NCBI GenBank assembly: GCA_009379845.1
Contig: WHSZ01000014.1
Location: 36,472 to 100,471, forward strand
Reading direction: 5' to 3'
DNA length: 64,000 bases
Source: Pseudonocardiaceae bacterium
Lineage (GTDB): Bacteria > Actinomycetota > Actinomycetes > Mycobacteriales > Pseudonocardiaceae
Shown here: piece after piece, positions 26,138 to 35,544 of the stretch
Numbering within the stretch: position 1 is the first letter of the stretch
Layout of the letters: each line of letters starts with the position of its first letter
Made by a program: the position numbers and the translations under genes
Notes under the pieces: generated by a model
Told to the model about the DNA's origin: nothing
Seen by the model: only the letters and a program-made list of their open reading frames with translations
The model's database searches: none

Positions 26138-27127
26138 GTGCTCTTACGGCAGTTGGAGTACCTGTGCGCACTCGCCCAGGAGGGCCATTTCGGGCGCGCC
26201 GCAGAGGTATGTCACGTCTCGCAGCCCGCGCTGTCGGCCGCGATCCGCAAGATAGAAGCCGAGCTCGGTGTGCAGATCGTACTCAGGGGGCAGAAGTTCG
26301 GCGGTCTCACCCAGGAGGGCCAGCAGGTGGTCTCGTGGGCGCACCGCGTCCTGGCCGAGCAGGAAGCGTTGCGCCAGCAGCTGTCCGGGATGCGCGGCGG
26401 GTTGTCCGGGACGCTGCGCATCGGTGCGATCCCGACCGCGCTGACCGTGGCCTCGCTGCTGGCGCAGCCCTTGCACGAGCGGCATCCGAAGGTGCGGTTT
26501 TGCCTCGAGTCGCTGACTTCGCGGCAGATCGTGCACCGGCTGAGCGAGTTCGAGCTCGACGTCGGTATGACCTATGTGGATGGTGAATCGCTCGGCGCCG
26601 TGCACACCGTCCCGCTCTACGGCGAGCGGTATTTGCTGCTGACTCCGCGCCATAACGAGTTCTCGGAGCGGTCGATGGTCGGCTGGGCGGAGGCGGCCGA
26701 CCGGCCGCTATGCCTGCTCTCGCCGGTGATGCAGAACCGTCGCATCCTGGACCGCAACTTCGCCGCGGCGGGAGTCGCGGTGCATCCCGTTGTGGAAACG
26801 GACACCGTGTCCGCGATCTATGCGCACGTCCGGTCCATGGGCTTGTCCAGCGTCATCGCGCACGCTTGGCTGCATCTGTTCGGCGTTCCCGAGGATATGC
26901 GGGTGATCCCGATGGAGCGGCCGCCGCACGAATACCAGGTGGGTCTGGTACTCGCAGGCTGGCGGTCGGAATCCTTGCTGGTAAACGCCCTGCTCGGGGT
27001 CGTGTGCGAGGTGGACCTGCCCGGCGAGCTGGAACGGATCATGCGGCAGAGCGTGAATCCGGCCGGCGTGGATCTGGACGAGGTAGATCGGGGCGAGGTG
27101 GATCGGGGCGAACCGGAACCCCGATAA
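26138..27127 (+). CDS. LysR family transcriptional regulator
   Basis: A 329-residue LTTR. The winged HTH (LEYLCALAQEGHFGRAAEVC, VSQPALSAAIRKIEAELG) is followed by the periplasmic-binding-like effector domain (GTLRIGAIPTALTVASLLAQ, FELDVGMTYVD). The GTG at 26138 starts at the usual position. The last 18 residues contain an imperfect acidic repeat (EVDRGEVDRGE) beyond the normal family end. No divergent target gene lies upstream, so its regulon is not evident. Confidence 0.88.
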   Translation: MLLRQLEYLCALAQEGHFGRAAEVCHVSQPALSAAIRKIEAELGVQIVLRGQKFGGLTQEGQQVVSWAHRVLAEQEALRQQLSGMRGGLSGTLRIGAIPTALTVASLLAQPLHERHPKVRFCLESLTSRQIVHRLSEFELDVGMTYVDGESLGAVHTVPLYGERYLLLTPRHNEFSERSMVGWAEAADRPLCLLSPVMQNRRILDRNFAAAGVAVHPVVETDTVSAIYAHVRSMGLSSVIAHAWLHLFGVPEDMRVIPMERPPHEYQVGLVLAGWRSESLLVNALLGVVCEVDLPGELERIMRQSVNPAGVDLDEVDRGEVDRGEPEPR

Positions 27128-27259
27128 AGTGTTGGCTGTGAACTGATCGGAGGTACGCCTTGATCACGCTGCCGTTCCTCCATCGTGGTCGGTCTGATGC
27201 CTGAATGATCAGTGCACGCGACGCCCGGTCCAAGCTCGCTGACGCTACGGCTTCCTTGG

Positions 27260-27613
27260 CTAGCCTCGTGCGGCGGAGATGACGGCCATGTTCTGTTCGC
27301 CCCAGTCGCCGAGCGGACGAAGCGCGAGATCGAGGTGGACGCCGCGCTCGGTCAGGCTGTAGACCACCTTGGGCGGCACCTCCTTGAAGATTTCCCGCTG
27401 GACCACACTGTCGCGTTCGAGTTCTCGAAGCTGCTGGACAAGCACCTTCTCCGAGATCCCGGGCAGTTCGCGGCGCAGCTCGCTGGTACGACACGGCTGC
27501 TCGCTGAGCGCCCATAGGATCAGGGGCTTCCACTTGCCGCCCACGACCGCCACAGCGGCGTCGAGGCCACACAAGAACTGAGCCACCGGAGCCCTCCCAT
27601 CGCTTGGCACCAC
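27260..27613 (-). CDS. HxlR family transcriptional regulator
   Basis: A 117-residue HxlR-type winged helix (AVVGGKWKPLILWALSEQPC, RTSELRRELPGISEKVLVQQ, EVPPKVVYSLTERG). It starts with a GTG at 27613. The gene is divergent from an imine reductase with 82 bases between, the standard layout for HxlR control of an oxidoreductase. It has one N-terminal Cys (FLCGLD), the position used as a redox switch in several HxlR proteins. Confidence 0.87.
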   Translation of the reverse strand: MVPSDGRAPVAQFLCGLDAAVAVVGGKWKPLILWALSEQPCRTSELRRELPGISEKVLVQQLRELERDSVVQREIFKEVPPKVVYSLTERGVHLDLALRPLGDWGEQNMAVISAARG

Positions 27614-27625
27614 TCGATGAGCGCA

Positions 27626-27647
27626 ATACTAACCTCAAGGTGGGTAT
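27626..27647. promoter_or_regulatory. Imperfect palindrome, candidate HxlR operator
   Basis: ATACTAACCTC and AAGGTGGGTAT form a 22-bp palindrome with 8 of 11 positions matching, 13 bases upstream of the HxlR start and inside the HxlR/imine-reductase divergent promoter region. The assignment rests on symmetry and position only. Confidence 0.4.
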
Positions 27648-27695
27648 AGCACAAAATAGTATGTACTTGCCCATGGCTAATGTACGCCTACGCTG

Positions 27696-28598
27696 GTGGG
27701 CATGACCTTCTCTTCGAACGAGCGCAGGGCACGCTCGGCGACCGTCGTCGGCCTCGGTCCCATGGGCGCGGCGATAGCGCGCGCCTTCATCCAGGCGGGC
27801 GTCGACACCACGGTGTGGAACCGAACGCGCTCGAAAGCCGACGCACTGGCCGCAGATGGAGCACGCGTCGCTGCCGACCTTGGTAGCGCCGTCGGCCATG
27901 CTGACCTGGTTGTCACAGTCTTGCGCGACCACCAGACCACTCGTCGGTTCTTGGAGACCGTTCCCGCTGATCTCCGGCAAGGGCGCACGTTCGTGGTGCT
28001 GGCCTCGTCGAGCCCGGCGGAGGCGCGTCAGACGCAGGCGTGGGCCGAACAGAACGGCCTCGACCTGCTCCAGGGCGCGATCATGGTGCCGGAACCACTA
28101 ATCGGCACCGACAACGGGCTGATCCTGTACTGCGGGGACGAGAAGCTGCTGGACCGGTGGCGACCCGTCCTCGAGATCGCTGCGCCTCGCTCGCCGTTCC
28201 TCGGTCTGGACCCCGGTCTCGCCGCGCTCCACGACACCGCCATGGTGCAGGTGTTCTTCGCCGCGATGACCGCCTTCCTCCACTCCAGCGCGATGGCCAC
28301 CGCGCAGGGCCTGACGGCGAAGAATTTCCTGCCCTGGGCGGAGGAGATGCTGGCCATCCTGCCCGCCACCTTCGAGCAGCTCGCCCATGACGTGGACGGC
28401 GGCGCATACTCCGGCGCCGAGGACAACCTGCTCATGGAGCTATCCGCGCTCGAACACATCCACACGACCAGTGTGGAGACGGGTGTCGATCCCCAGCTGC
28501 CCGCGCTGATGCGTGACCTGGCACGCCGGGCCCTCGACGACGGCCACGGCGCGGACTCATGGTCCCGCATCGTCGAGGGGCTCCGCTCGACCGTCTGA
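27696..28598 (+). CDS. NAD(P)-dependent imine reductase / beta-hydroxyacid dehydrogenase-like protein
   Basis: A 300-residue protein. The Rossmann domain has VVGLGPMGAAIARAFIQAG followed by WNRTRSKAD, indicating NADPH use. The C-terminal helical dimerisation domain (TAMVQVFFAAMTAFLHSSAM, EDNLLMELSALEHI) matches imine reductases rather than 6-phosphogluconate dehydrogenases, as the catalytic lysine of the latter is not present at the usual place. The start is the GTG at 27696 or the ATG at 27702. It is divergent from the HxlR regulator. Confidence 0.83.
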   Translation: MGMTFSSNERRARSATVVGLGPMGAAIARAFIQAGVDTTVWNRTRSKADALAADGARVAADLGSAVGHADLVVTVLRDHQTTRRFLETVPADLRQGRTFVVLASSSPAEARQTQAWAEQNGLDLLQGAIMVPEPLIGTDNGLILYCGDEKLLDRWRPVLEIAAPRSPFLGLDPGLAALHDTAMVQVFFAAMTAFLHSSAMATAQGLTAKNFLPWAEEMLAILPATFEQLAHDVDGGAYSGAEDNLLMELSALEHIHTTSVETGVDPQLPALMRDLARRALDDGHGADSWSRIVEGLRSTV

Positions 28599-28861
28599 CC
28601 CAGCTCCTCGTCGACATCGGCGGGGGTCGGCCGTCGCGCGGCAGCCTGTCCACCACTCACAGCCAGGCCCGAACGGGGCTCGACCCAGATCCTCGACATC
28701 GTCACCGACCTCGGCGTCCTCTACGTCAAGTGCGACCCAACTGAACGCCGCCTGCCGGGTTGCGGCGGGGATTGCCGACTCGCTAGTCGTGGGCCGCGTG
28801 CTCGCGTGGCCGACAGTCCTCGGGACGTTCACACAACTCGCCATTGAGCGCTCCGATCATA

Positions 28862-28882
28862 TAAACTGAACGGAATAGTTTA
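28862..28882. promoter_or_regulatory. TetR-type operator 1 (TAAACT-N9-AGTTTA)
   Basis: A perfect 6-bp inverted repeat with a 9-base spacer, about 70 bases upstream of the tetR gene. The same AAACT-N9-AGTTT layout recurs at 29603 on the other side of that gene. The rest of 28599-28953 has no recognisable gene. Confidence 0.6.
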
Positions 28883-28953
28883 GAAAAGAAGTGGATCGAT
28901 GCGTGGTGTCAACGGTCCCGCCGTCGATGGAGGGCACGGACTAAGGTTGTGTT

Positions 28954-29553
28954 GTGCAGGATGAGGTGAGGCCGGCCCGGCGAGGCCGGGCGCGGGACCA
29001 CACGAAGGACGCCGCGGTCCTGGAGGCAAGCATCAAGCTGCTGGCGGTCGAGGGGCTCGCCGGCATGTCGATGGACCGCGTAGCCGCGGAAGCCGGTGTC
29101 TCCAAGGCGACCGTGTACACGCGCTGGCGGAGCAAGGTCGAGCTGACCGGCGCGGCGCTCACGCACCTGCGGGTCGAGAACATCCCAGCGCCGACCGGTG
29201 AGCTGCGTACGGATCTCGTCGCGCTGCTCGACGCGATGCGACGGCAGTACGACGAGGTCGGCGGCATGAGCATCATCGGTAGCTGCCTAGTGGACGAGGC
29301 GTCGTCGGGCAACTTGCTCGCGATCATCAGGAAGAGCACGTTGCTCCCACGCCGGCGGCTCTTCGCGCACGTGCTGCGTTCCGGGGTGGACAGCGGGGAG
29401 CTGCGTGCCGACCTTGACATCGAGCATGCCGTCAGCATGATGGTCGGCGTTCTCTACGCCGACCATCTCGCCGGACGCCCCATGGAGCCGGGTTGGTCGG
29501 AGTCTGTTGTGGACAGTGTGCTGGACGGTCTGCGGGCCGAGGCGAACACCTAG
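28954..29553 (+). CDS. TetR/AcrR family transcriptional regulator
   Basis: A 199-residue TetR-family protein. The N-terminal HTH (AGMSMDRVAAEAGVSKATVYTRW) and the C-terminal TetR_C_11-like domain (NLLAIIRKSTLLPRRRLFAHVLR) are clear. The GTG at 28954 has only a weak ribosome-binding site. Two near-identical inverted repeats flank the gene, so autoregulation and control of the downstream MetE-like gene, now decayed, are inferred. Confidence 0.86.
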   Translation: MQDEVRPARRGRARDHTKDAAVLEASIKLLAVEGLAGMSMDRVAAEAGVSKATVYTRWRSKVELTGAALTHLRVENIPAPTGELRTDLVALLDAMRRQYDEVGGMSIIGSCLVDEASSGNLLAIIRKSTLLPRRRLFAHVLRSGVDSGELRADLDIEHAVSMMVGVLYADHLAGRPMEPGWSESVVDSVLDGLRAEANT

Positions 29554-29602
29554 CTGGCTGCGGCGTTGACACCGTCCGTGGATACTCCCTACGCTGATTT
29601 TT

Positions 29603-29623
29603 CAAACTAAACCTACTAGTTTG
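29603..29623. promoter_or_regulatory. TetR-type operator 2 (CAAACT-N9-AGTTTG)
   Basis: A perfect 6-bp inverted repeat with a 9-base spacer, 30 bases upstream of the MetE-like remnant. Half-sites share AAACT with operator 1 at 28862. Identical spacing makes chance unlikely. Confidence 0.6.
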
Positions 29624-29652
29624 GATTAGTGTCACACGCTGAGCGACCCGAG

Positions 29653-30289
29653 GAGACCCGTTAGCGACGACGCCGACCGGATCCTGACGACCCAAGCTCG
29701 GCTTCTTCAGCTACGCCGCCGAGCGGCTCGGCGGCGTCGAGCAGCGTCCCGGCGCGGCGTTCCCGTTCACCTTCGAGGCGGAGGAGCGGGCGTTTCCCGA
29801 GTACTAAGAGCAGTACTTCGCCGCCGCGATGATGGGCGGGCACGGTGGCCTCGGTGAAGCCGCTCGTGTGCGAAGCGCCCCTGACATACCGCGGTGAGCG
29901 AGCGCTGCGGCAGGATCTGGACACCTTGCCGCGGCGCTCGGCGAGGCCGACCGGTCGACTGCGTTCGTGCCGTCGATCGCGCCCAGCGGCGTCGGTGTCA
30001 ACGAGTACTACGGCTCCGAGGAGGAGTACTTCTCCTCGGTCGCCGAGGCTATGAGCACCGAGTACCGGGCGATCGTCGACGCCGGGTTCCTGCTGCAGAT
30101 CGACGACCCGTTCCTCACCGAGGTGTTCAGCTTCGCCGGGTTATCCGAGGGCGAGCGCCGCGCGCGTGGCGAGATGTGGGAGTCCGTGCGCCTGCCCGAG
30201 GGCAAGATGCTAATGCCCGGGTCATCACACACGCGAGCAACATCGTGGAGCATCCGGAGTTGGTCGCGGAGCGGTTGGTGCGCCCATGA
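29653..30289 (+). pseudogene. Decayed MetE-like (cobalamin-independent methionine synthase family) gene
   Basis: Pieces of a MetE C-terminal-domain-like protein appear in order but in different frames: DADRILTT at the start, FSYAAERLGGVEQRPGAAFP, then from about 29967 SGVGVNEYYGSEEEYF and FLLQIDDPFLTEVFSF, WESVRLPEGKMLMPG, and after another shift VITHASNIVEHPELVAERL. Several frameshifts, an in-frame stop (EYY to EY-stop at about 29806) and internal deletions show it is non-functional. These short MetE-like proteins have the methionine synthase fold but often unknown substrates. Confidence 0.75.
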
Positions 30290-30410
30290 CGAGATTCTGG
30301 CCGCGGCGCGCCGCGGAGACGTCGACGCGGTCATCGCGGCCCTCGATTCCCACAGGAACCGTGCATTGGTTGTGTTGAAAGGGATTCTGGCGCCTGCGCC
30401 GCACGCGTGA
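30286..30410 (+). pseudogene. Fragment of a GntR-family (FCD domain) regulator
   Basis: The last 38 codons before 30410 (HDEILAAARRGDVDAVIAAL ... ALVVLKGILA) match the final helices of FCD-domain GntR regulators. The HTH and most of the effector domain are missing and the fragment is fused in frame to the MetE remnant. From 30411 to 30572 I see nothing. Confidence 0.6.
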
Positions 30411-30572
30411 CCAGCTTGGCCATGCGCACCGTCGCATGAAGCTTGCACATCAAGGGCAGTAGCGAATGATCTCGGGGAGTGCTCCGCAGGGCTCGCCCGG
30501 CTCTACGACGACGAACTACGGCTTGAGCTGCGTTACGAGCAAGAGGGGTCAGACGCGCGCCGGTTACGGCGT

Positions 30573-32324
30573 TCAGGATGGTCGAGCGAGGAGCTGGCGC
30601 ATCGTGTTGGTGAGGGTCCGGACTGGATCGTCAACGGCGGTGTGGCTGCGCCATGCGATATAGCGGTCCGGCCTTACCAGAAGGCAGCCACTACCGTCGA
30701 TATCGCGTAGCCGCGCCCAGTCGCCGTAGACATCGTGGTACTCCTGATCGTGGTCGACAACGGCGCCTCTGATTGGCACGCCGAGTGCGTGCGCGGCGTG
30801 CTGCGCGGCGCTGACCCAGCCGCTCCCGCCGATGCCGGTAATCACCGTGAAACCGCCACGGTCGGCGATGTCGAGACTGGAAAGAGCGATGCCGGTTCGC
30901 TCAAGCCATGCGTGTGGCAGTGGCGAGCCGGGGATTGTGCTCGGCTCGTAGCGCAACTGTTGGTCACGGTCAGCACGGGCAGGCAGCTCATTGTCGTCGG
31001 CGATCACGGCTCCCACCGCATAGCGCTGGCCGCACTCCATACCGTGGTCATTGAGCTGGCCATCCTGCAGTAGCAGTGCATCGCGGAGTTCGCGGCGGCA
31101 TTGCCGGCCGCGCTCGCCGCCGCTGGCGAGAGTGGAAAGCCGCTCCTGGCTCTCCGCCTCGGTTCGATCAGGCTCGAGTCCAAACGCGGCAAGCAGGTGG
31201 TCCATGTTCCTGAGGCTGTCGGTCGCGCGTCTGATGACGTCCCGCGCCACCGGCTGCCGTTCAGCGTGGTACGTGTCGAGCAAGGAAATCCCGGCGGCGT
31301 CCGAGCAGATCGCGGCGAGTTTCCAGCACAGGTTGAACGCATCCTGGATGCCGGTGTTGAGCCCGAGTCCGTTGGGCGGTGGATGCCGGTGGGCGCTGTC
31401 GCCGGCGAGCAGCACCCGGCCCTTGAGGTACTCGCGGGCAAGAGCCGCGCCGACCGCCCATGGGCTGATGGCCTTGATCCGGATGTTGACGTTGGGATCG
31501 TCCACCATGGCGCTGGCATGCTCGAGCGCTGTCGCCTCGTCGACCCGCGGTTCGGTGTGTGAGGCGGGGTACACCAGCGCCATGACCCACTCGTGCCAAG
31601 GCCGGACGCAGATCCAGGCACTGCTGCTGTGTAGGCCGCCGCCGGGCTGGTGGATCCAGTACAGCAGTCCCGGTCGATGGGAGCAGTGCGCGGCAAGGTC
31701 GGCATCCACCCATACGTTGATGCCCCAGTTCATCACTCCCGTGTCGTGCTCGTAGTCGAACCCGGCCTGGGTTGCCACGGTGCTCCTGGCGCCGTCAGCG
31801 CCGAGAACGAACCGAGCCCGGATGCGGTGCTGCCGACCGTCGGCACGATCGCGGATCGTCGCCAGCACGCAGTCGGCGTCTTGGTGCAGCGTGACGAGTT
31901 CGGACCGGAACCGGATGTCCGCGCCCAACTCCTGCGCGCGCGAGATGACTACCGGTTCCAACCGGTGTTGTGGCACGTTCCAGATCCCGCATGGGCTAGA
32001 GGCCTCGTATTCGTCGCGACGGTCTGGCCCTGTTCCCCAGGAACGTCTCCGCGCGAGCTCCGGTCCGGCAAAGCTTGTCGCCCACACGGTGTTGCCCAGC
32101 GACGAGATCGACGTGCCGGCCGCGCGCACGCCCTGCTCGATCCCGAGGTCGCGGAATCCTTCCATGGTGCGCTGGTTGATGAAGTGCGCTCGCGGGGTCG
32201 GTGCGGTACCGGAGTGTTTGGTGACGGTGACGGCGTCGACGCCGTAGGAAGCCAGGAGCGCCGACGCGGTCAGGCCAGTGGGCCCGGCGCCGACGACGAG
32301 CACGTCGGTTTCGACCATCTCCAT
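30573..32324 (-). CDS. TfdB-type FAD-dependent aromatic hydroxylase (paralogue A)
   Basis: From the ATG at 32324 (after actggagcaaa) the protein has 583 residues. It has the dinucleotide fold VLVVGAGPTGLTASALLAS, the TfdB-like VTVTKHSGTAPTPRAHFINQ, the second FAD motif GRVLLAGDSAHRHPPPNGLG and the thioredoxin-like C-terminal domain. Family enzymes ortho-hydroxylate phenols with NADPH and O2. It is one of three paralogues in the cluster (33717, 47346). The ORF extends to 32648, but that part covers the divergent promoter region. Likely hydroxylates an aminohydroxybenzoate-derived intermediate (inference). Confidence 0.88.
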   Translation of the reverse strand: MEMVETDVLVVGAGPTGLTASALLASYGVDAVTVTKHSGTAPTPRAHFINQRTMEGFRDLGIEQGVRAAGTSISSLGNTVWATSFAGPELARRRSWGTGPDRRDEYEASSPCGIWNVPQHRLEPVVISRAQELGADIRFRSELVTLHQDADCVLATIRDRADGRQHRIRARFVLGADGARSTVATQAGFDYEHDTGVMNWGINVWVDADLAAHCSHRPGLLYWIHQPGGGLHSSSAWICVRPWHEWVMALVYPASHTEPRVDEATALEHASAMVDDPNVNIRIKAISPWAVGAALAREYLKGRVLLAGDSAHRHPPPNGLGLNTGIQDAFNLCWKLAAICSDAAGISLLDTYHAERQPVARDVIRRATDSLRNMDHLLAAFGLEPDRTEAESQERLSTLASGGERGRQCRRELRDALLLQDGQLNDHGMECGQRYAVGAVIADDNELPARADRDQQLRYEPSTIPGSPLPHAWLERTGIALSSLDIADRGGFTVITGIGGSGWVSAAQHAAHALGVPIRGAVVDHDQEYHDVYGDWARLRDIDGSGCLLVRPDRYIAWRSHTAVDDPVRTLTNTMRQLLARPS

Positions 32325-32646
32325 TTTGCTCCAGTGCCCTCCTTGCCCGGTGTTGACGGAATCGGCAGTGCGCTGAGTCGGGCCGACGCGACTTGTTACC
32401 TGTCTCATCTCCGGCGTGCTGCCTGAACGATGTAGCAGGTCGCGACCACCCAGTCTGCTTTCGCGAAACACGCGCGATCGTCCGACATCCGAAAAGAACT
32501 TGTCCATGTTGGGAACTGTGTTGGGTACGCCGCAACAGGGACGATCCGCCACCCGTGGGTGGGGCGTTTGCGCCTCTTGCCAATGTGTCCTGGCGGTCGT
32601 GACGATGCACCTCTTGCGGCGGTGTCTCGTCGCGGAAGGAGCACCC
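32325..32646. promoter_or_regulatory. Divergent promoter region between hydroxylase A and O-methyltransferase 1
   Basis: A 322-base gap between two divergent tailoring genes. It holds a ribosome-binding site for each (cactggagc on the minus strand, gcggaaggagc on the plus strand). ORFs that read across it have no family similarity. I found no match to the StrR consensus or to an obvious palindrome. Confidence 0.5.
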
Positions 32647-33720
32647 ATGGCCGGAATTGATCATGAAGTGCGGTCCACGCGTCTCGCGAGGATGATGGAC
32701 GGCGTTCTGGTGGCCCAGCTGATCCATGTCGTAGCGGAACTAGGCATCGCGGATTTGCTCCGCGATCAGCCGATGCCCGTAGCGCAACTGGCGCGGCGTA
32801 CCGGCACTGATCCGGACGCGCTGTACCGCGCGCTGCGGGCGCTGGCGGGCGAGGGTGTGTTCACGGAGTCCGGCCCGCGGACTTTCGGACTGACCCCGCT
32901 GGCCGAGCCGTTGCGCACCGACGCGCCGGACTCGGTGCGCAACATCGCGCGGATGCGCGGAGGACGTGAGCACTGGCTGGCATGGGCGGAGCTGCAGCAC
33001 AGCATCCGCACTGGCAGTTCGGCGTTCCGCCATGCTCACGGCACGGACCTGTGGACCTACCTGGCGTCCCACCCGGACCAGGCCGCTGTGTTCGACCGGG
33101 CGATGGGAGATGACGCGCAGCACATCCACGCTGCGGCCGCTAGCGTGCTCGATCTGTCGGACGTGAGCAGGCTGGTCGACGTCGGTGGGGGTCACGGCTA
33201 CCTGGTTGCGCGGCTGCTGCGGCGTTACCCGGAACTGAGCGCCGTCGTACTGGACCAGCCGCACACCATGCAGGGCGCCGAGCGAGTGCTCGCCGAGGCC
33301 GGCGTGCGCGACCGCTGCGAGCTAGTTGCCGGCGACTTCTTGGACTCGGTGCCCACCGGCGGCGACGCGTATGTGCTCTCCCGGATCCTGCACGACTGGG
33401 ACGACCAGGCATGCCTGCGGGTGTTGGGAAACATCCGGCACGCGATGGCGGCGGCCGGGCAAGTGATCGTCGTCGACTCGGTCGTGCCCGAGGGCGATAC
33501 GCAGCACTCCGCGAAGCTGGTGGACATCATCATGCTCGCCCTCAACGAGGGGCGGGAGCGAAGCGAGGCAGAGCTCGCCACCCTGCTTGAGGCCGCGAGG
33601 CTGCGCCACACCGCGACCTTGGACACCTCTTCGCATATCAGCGTCATCATCAGCGATGTTCAACCGGGGAACATTCCCACTTGCACCAGGGAAGTCGAAC
33701 ACACAGGGAGCGGGCAGTGA
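32647..33720 (+). CDS. SAM-dependent O-methyltransferase 1 (AcmT/plant COMT-like)
   Basis: A 357-residue class I methyltransferase with an N-terminal dimerisation/winged-helix domain (MMDGVLVAQLIHVVAELGIA) and a Rossmann C-domain. It has SAM motif LVDVGGGHGYLVARLL (about 177) and the catalytic histidine in LSRILHDWDD (about 247), and belongs to the family methylating phenolic hydroxyls of antibiotics. The ATG at 32647 follows ggaaggagcaccc. It overlaps the next hydroxylase gene by 4 bases (GTGA), so the pair is coupled. A close paralogue is at 52021. Confidence 0.9.
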   Translation: MAGIDHEVRSTRLARMMDGVLVAQLIHVVAELGIADLLRDQPMPVAQLARRTGTDPDALYRALRALAGEGVFTESGPRTFGLTPLAEPLRTDAPDSVRNIARMRGGREHWLAWAELQHSIRTGSSAFRHAHGTDLWTYLASHPDQAAVFDRAMGDDAQHIHAAAASVLDLSDVSRLVDVGGGHGYLVARLLRRYPELSAVVLDQPHTMQGAERVLAEAGVRDRCELVAGDFLDSVPTGGDAYVLSRILHDWDDQACLRVLGNIRHAMAAAGQVIVVDSVVPEGDTQHSAKLVDIIMLALNEGRERSEAELATLLEAARLRHTATLDTSSHISVIISDVQPGNIPTCTREVEHTGSGQ

Positions 33721-35462
33721 CCGAGATGAGAACCGAGGACACCGACGTACTGGTAGTCGGTGGCGGGCCGACCGGTCTGATCGCCTCTGCGTTGCTCGGG
33801 CGCCAGGGCGTCGACGCCATCACCATCACCAAGCACGGTAGTACCCGCTCGCACCCGCGCGCGGTCTACATCAACCAGCGCACCGTGGAGATTTTCCGGG
33901 AGCTGGGCGCCGAGGACGAGCTACGCCGGGTTGGCATACCGATCCGCACCCTCGGCAACAATGTATGGGCGACCAGTTTCGCCGGAACCGAGCTCGCCCG
34001 GATTCACGCCTGGGGCACCGGCCCGGACCGCCGCGGCGAGTATGAGGCCACCAGTCCGTGCGAGATCCTCAACGCGCCGCAGCACGCCTTGGAGCCGGTT
34101 GCGCTCGACGCGGCGCGCAAGGCGGGAGCGGAAATCCGGTTTCAAGCCGAGCTGGAGGACCTGACCGAAGACGACCACTACGTCACCGCCACGATCCATG
34201 ATTGGGCGAGCGGTCAGCGGTACCGCGTCCGTGCCCGCTACCTCATTGGCGCTGACGGTGGCGGCAGCCTCGTTGCCCAAAAGTCGGGGATTCCTTACGA
34301 GGCAAAATCCGGCGTGCTCAACCGGGCTGTGAACGTGTTCCTCGAGACTGACCTCAGCGAGTACTGCGCGCACCGCCCAGCGCTGATGTATTGCATCTAC
34401 CCGCCGGGGGAGCGGTTTCACAGCTGCACCTGGATCACGATCAGCCCCTGGTCGGAGTGGGTCATGAGCGTCATCTACCCCAGCGACGAGGAACCGGCCC
34501 TCGACGAGCAGGAGGCGATCGGGTATGCGCGCGCCATGATCGGCAATCCGGATGCCGACGTACGAGTCAATGCCATGACCACATGGTCGGTGGACAAGGC
34601 GGTCGCCGCGACGTTCCGGCGCGGCCGGATCCTGCTCGCCGGCGACAGCGCCCACCGCAACCCTCCGCCGAACGGGCTCGGCAGCAACACCGGAATGCAG
34701 GACGCACTCAATCTCTGCTGGAAGCTCGCGATGGTCCTACACGGCCATGCCGGCGATGACCTGCTCGACAGCTACCACGCCGAGCGCAAGGCCGTCGCCA
34801 ACGCCGTCCTCGGCCAGACCATGCAGAGCCTGCGATACATGGACGACCTGGTACGTGCTCTCGGTGTCGATGCCGAGCCCAGCACCGACCGGGCGTGGCA
34901 GGAGGTCGCTGAGCTATCCGCCGACAGTGAGCGCGGGCGCCAGCGCCGCCGCGAGCTAAGGCATGCACTAGAGCTCCAGCAGTACCACTTCAACTGCCAC
35001 GGTACCGAGGCCGGCATCCCCTACACGGAGCAGGCCCGGCAGGAGGACGGCGAGGCGCCGAGGCGCAGCGCGAGTGAGCAGCTGCACTACATGCCGAGCA
35101 CTGCCGCCGGTCACCACCTGCCCCATGCCTGGATCGAGCGGGACAGGATGTCGATGTCGACGCTGGATGTCGCGCCGGGGGACCGGTTCACGCTGATCAC
35201 AGGCGCCAGCGGGGCGCAATGGGCTGACGCGGCGGAGCACGCGTCCCGGCGGCTCGGTCTGCCGATAGCCACCGTGGTGATCGACCACTTCCAGCAGTAC
35301 CACGACACCTACGGGACCTGGGCCGATGTCCGGGAGGTCGACGAGGACGGGTGCCTGCTGGTCCGCCCGGACCACCGCATCGCGTGGCGCTCGCCTGGCC
35401 CAGCGGCGGCCCCGGCGGACGAGTTGCACAACGCACTGTCCGCTGCCCTCGGGAACGGATAG
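33717..35462 (+). CDS. TfdB-type FAD-dependent aromatic hydroxylase (paralogue B)
   Basis: A 581-residue flavoprotein hydroxylase: VLVVGGGPTGLIASALLGRQ, AITITKHGSTRSHPRAVYIN, RILLAGDSAHRNPPPNGLGS, and the C-terminal domain LPHAWIERDRMSMSTLDV. The GTG at 33717 overlaps the methyltransferase stop; an ATG at 33726 is an alternative. Residues WATSFAGTELARIHAWGTGP are almost shared with paralogues A and C, so the three arose by duplication. Coupling with a methyltransferase suggests hydroxylation followed by O-methylation (inference). Confidence 0.9.
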   Translation: MTEMRTEDTDVLVVGGGPTGLIASALLGRQGVDAITITKHGSTRSHPRAVYINQRTVEIFRELGAEDELRRVGIPIRTLGNNVWATSFAGTELARIHAWGTGPDRRGEYEATSPCEILNAPQHALEPVALDAARKAGAEIRFQAELEDLTEDDHYVTATIHDWASGQRYRVRARYLIGADGGGSLVAQKSGIPYEAKSGVLNRAVNVFLETDLSEYCAHRPALMYCIYPPGERFHSCTWITISPWSEWVMSVIYPSDEEPALDEQEAIGYARAMIGNPDADVRVNAMTTWSVDKAVAATFRRGRILLAGDSAHRNPPPNGLGSNTGMQDALNLCWKLAMVLHGHAGDDLLDSYHAERKAVANAVLGQTMQSLRYMDDLVRALGVDAEPSTDRAWQEVAELSADSERGRQRRRELRHALELQQYHFNCHGTEAGIPYTEQARQEDGEAPRRSASEQLHYMPSTAAGHHLPHAWIERDRMSMSTLDVAPGDRFTLITGASGAQWADAAEHASRRLGLPIATVVIDHFQQYHDTYGTWADVREVDEDGCLLVRPDHRIAWRSPGPAAAPADELHNALSAALGNG

Positions 35463-35544
35463 GTACCTACCAGCCGAAGTTGTCCTCGATGGTCCAGGTC
35501 GCCGCGCCGTCAGCGGCCGCATGGCACTGCACTACAGTGGGTTC

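Noticed and set aside
27061-27123. Short acidic repeat at the 3' end of the LysR gene as a regulatory repeat
   Set aside because: It is coding (EVDRGEVDRGE tail) with only two imperfect units; no evidence for a DNA-level role.
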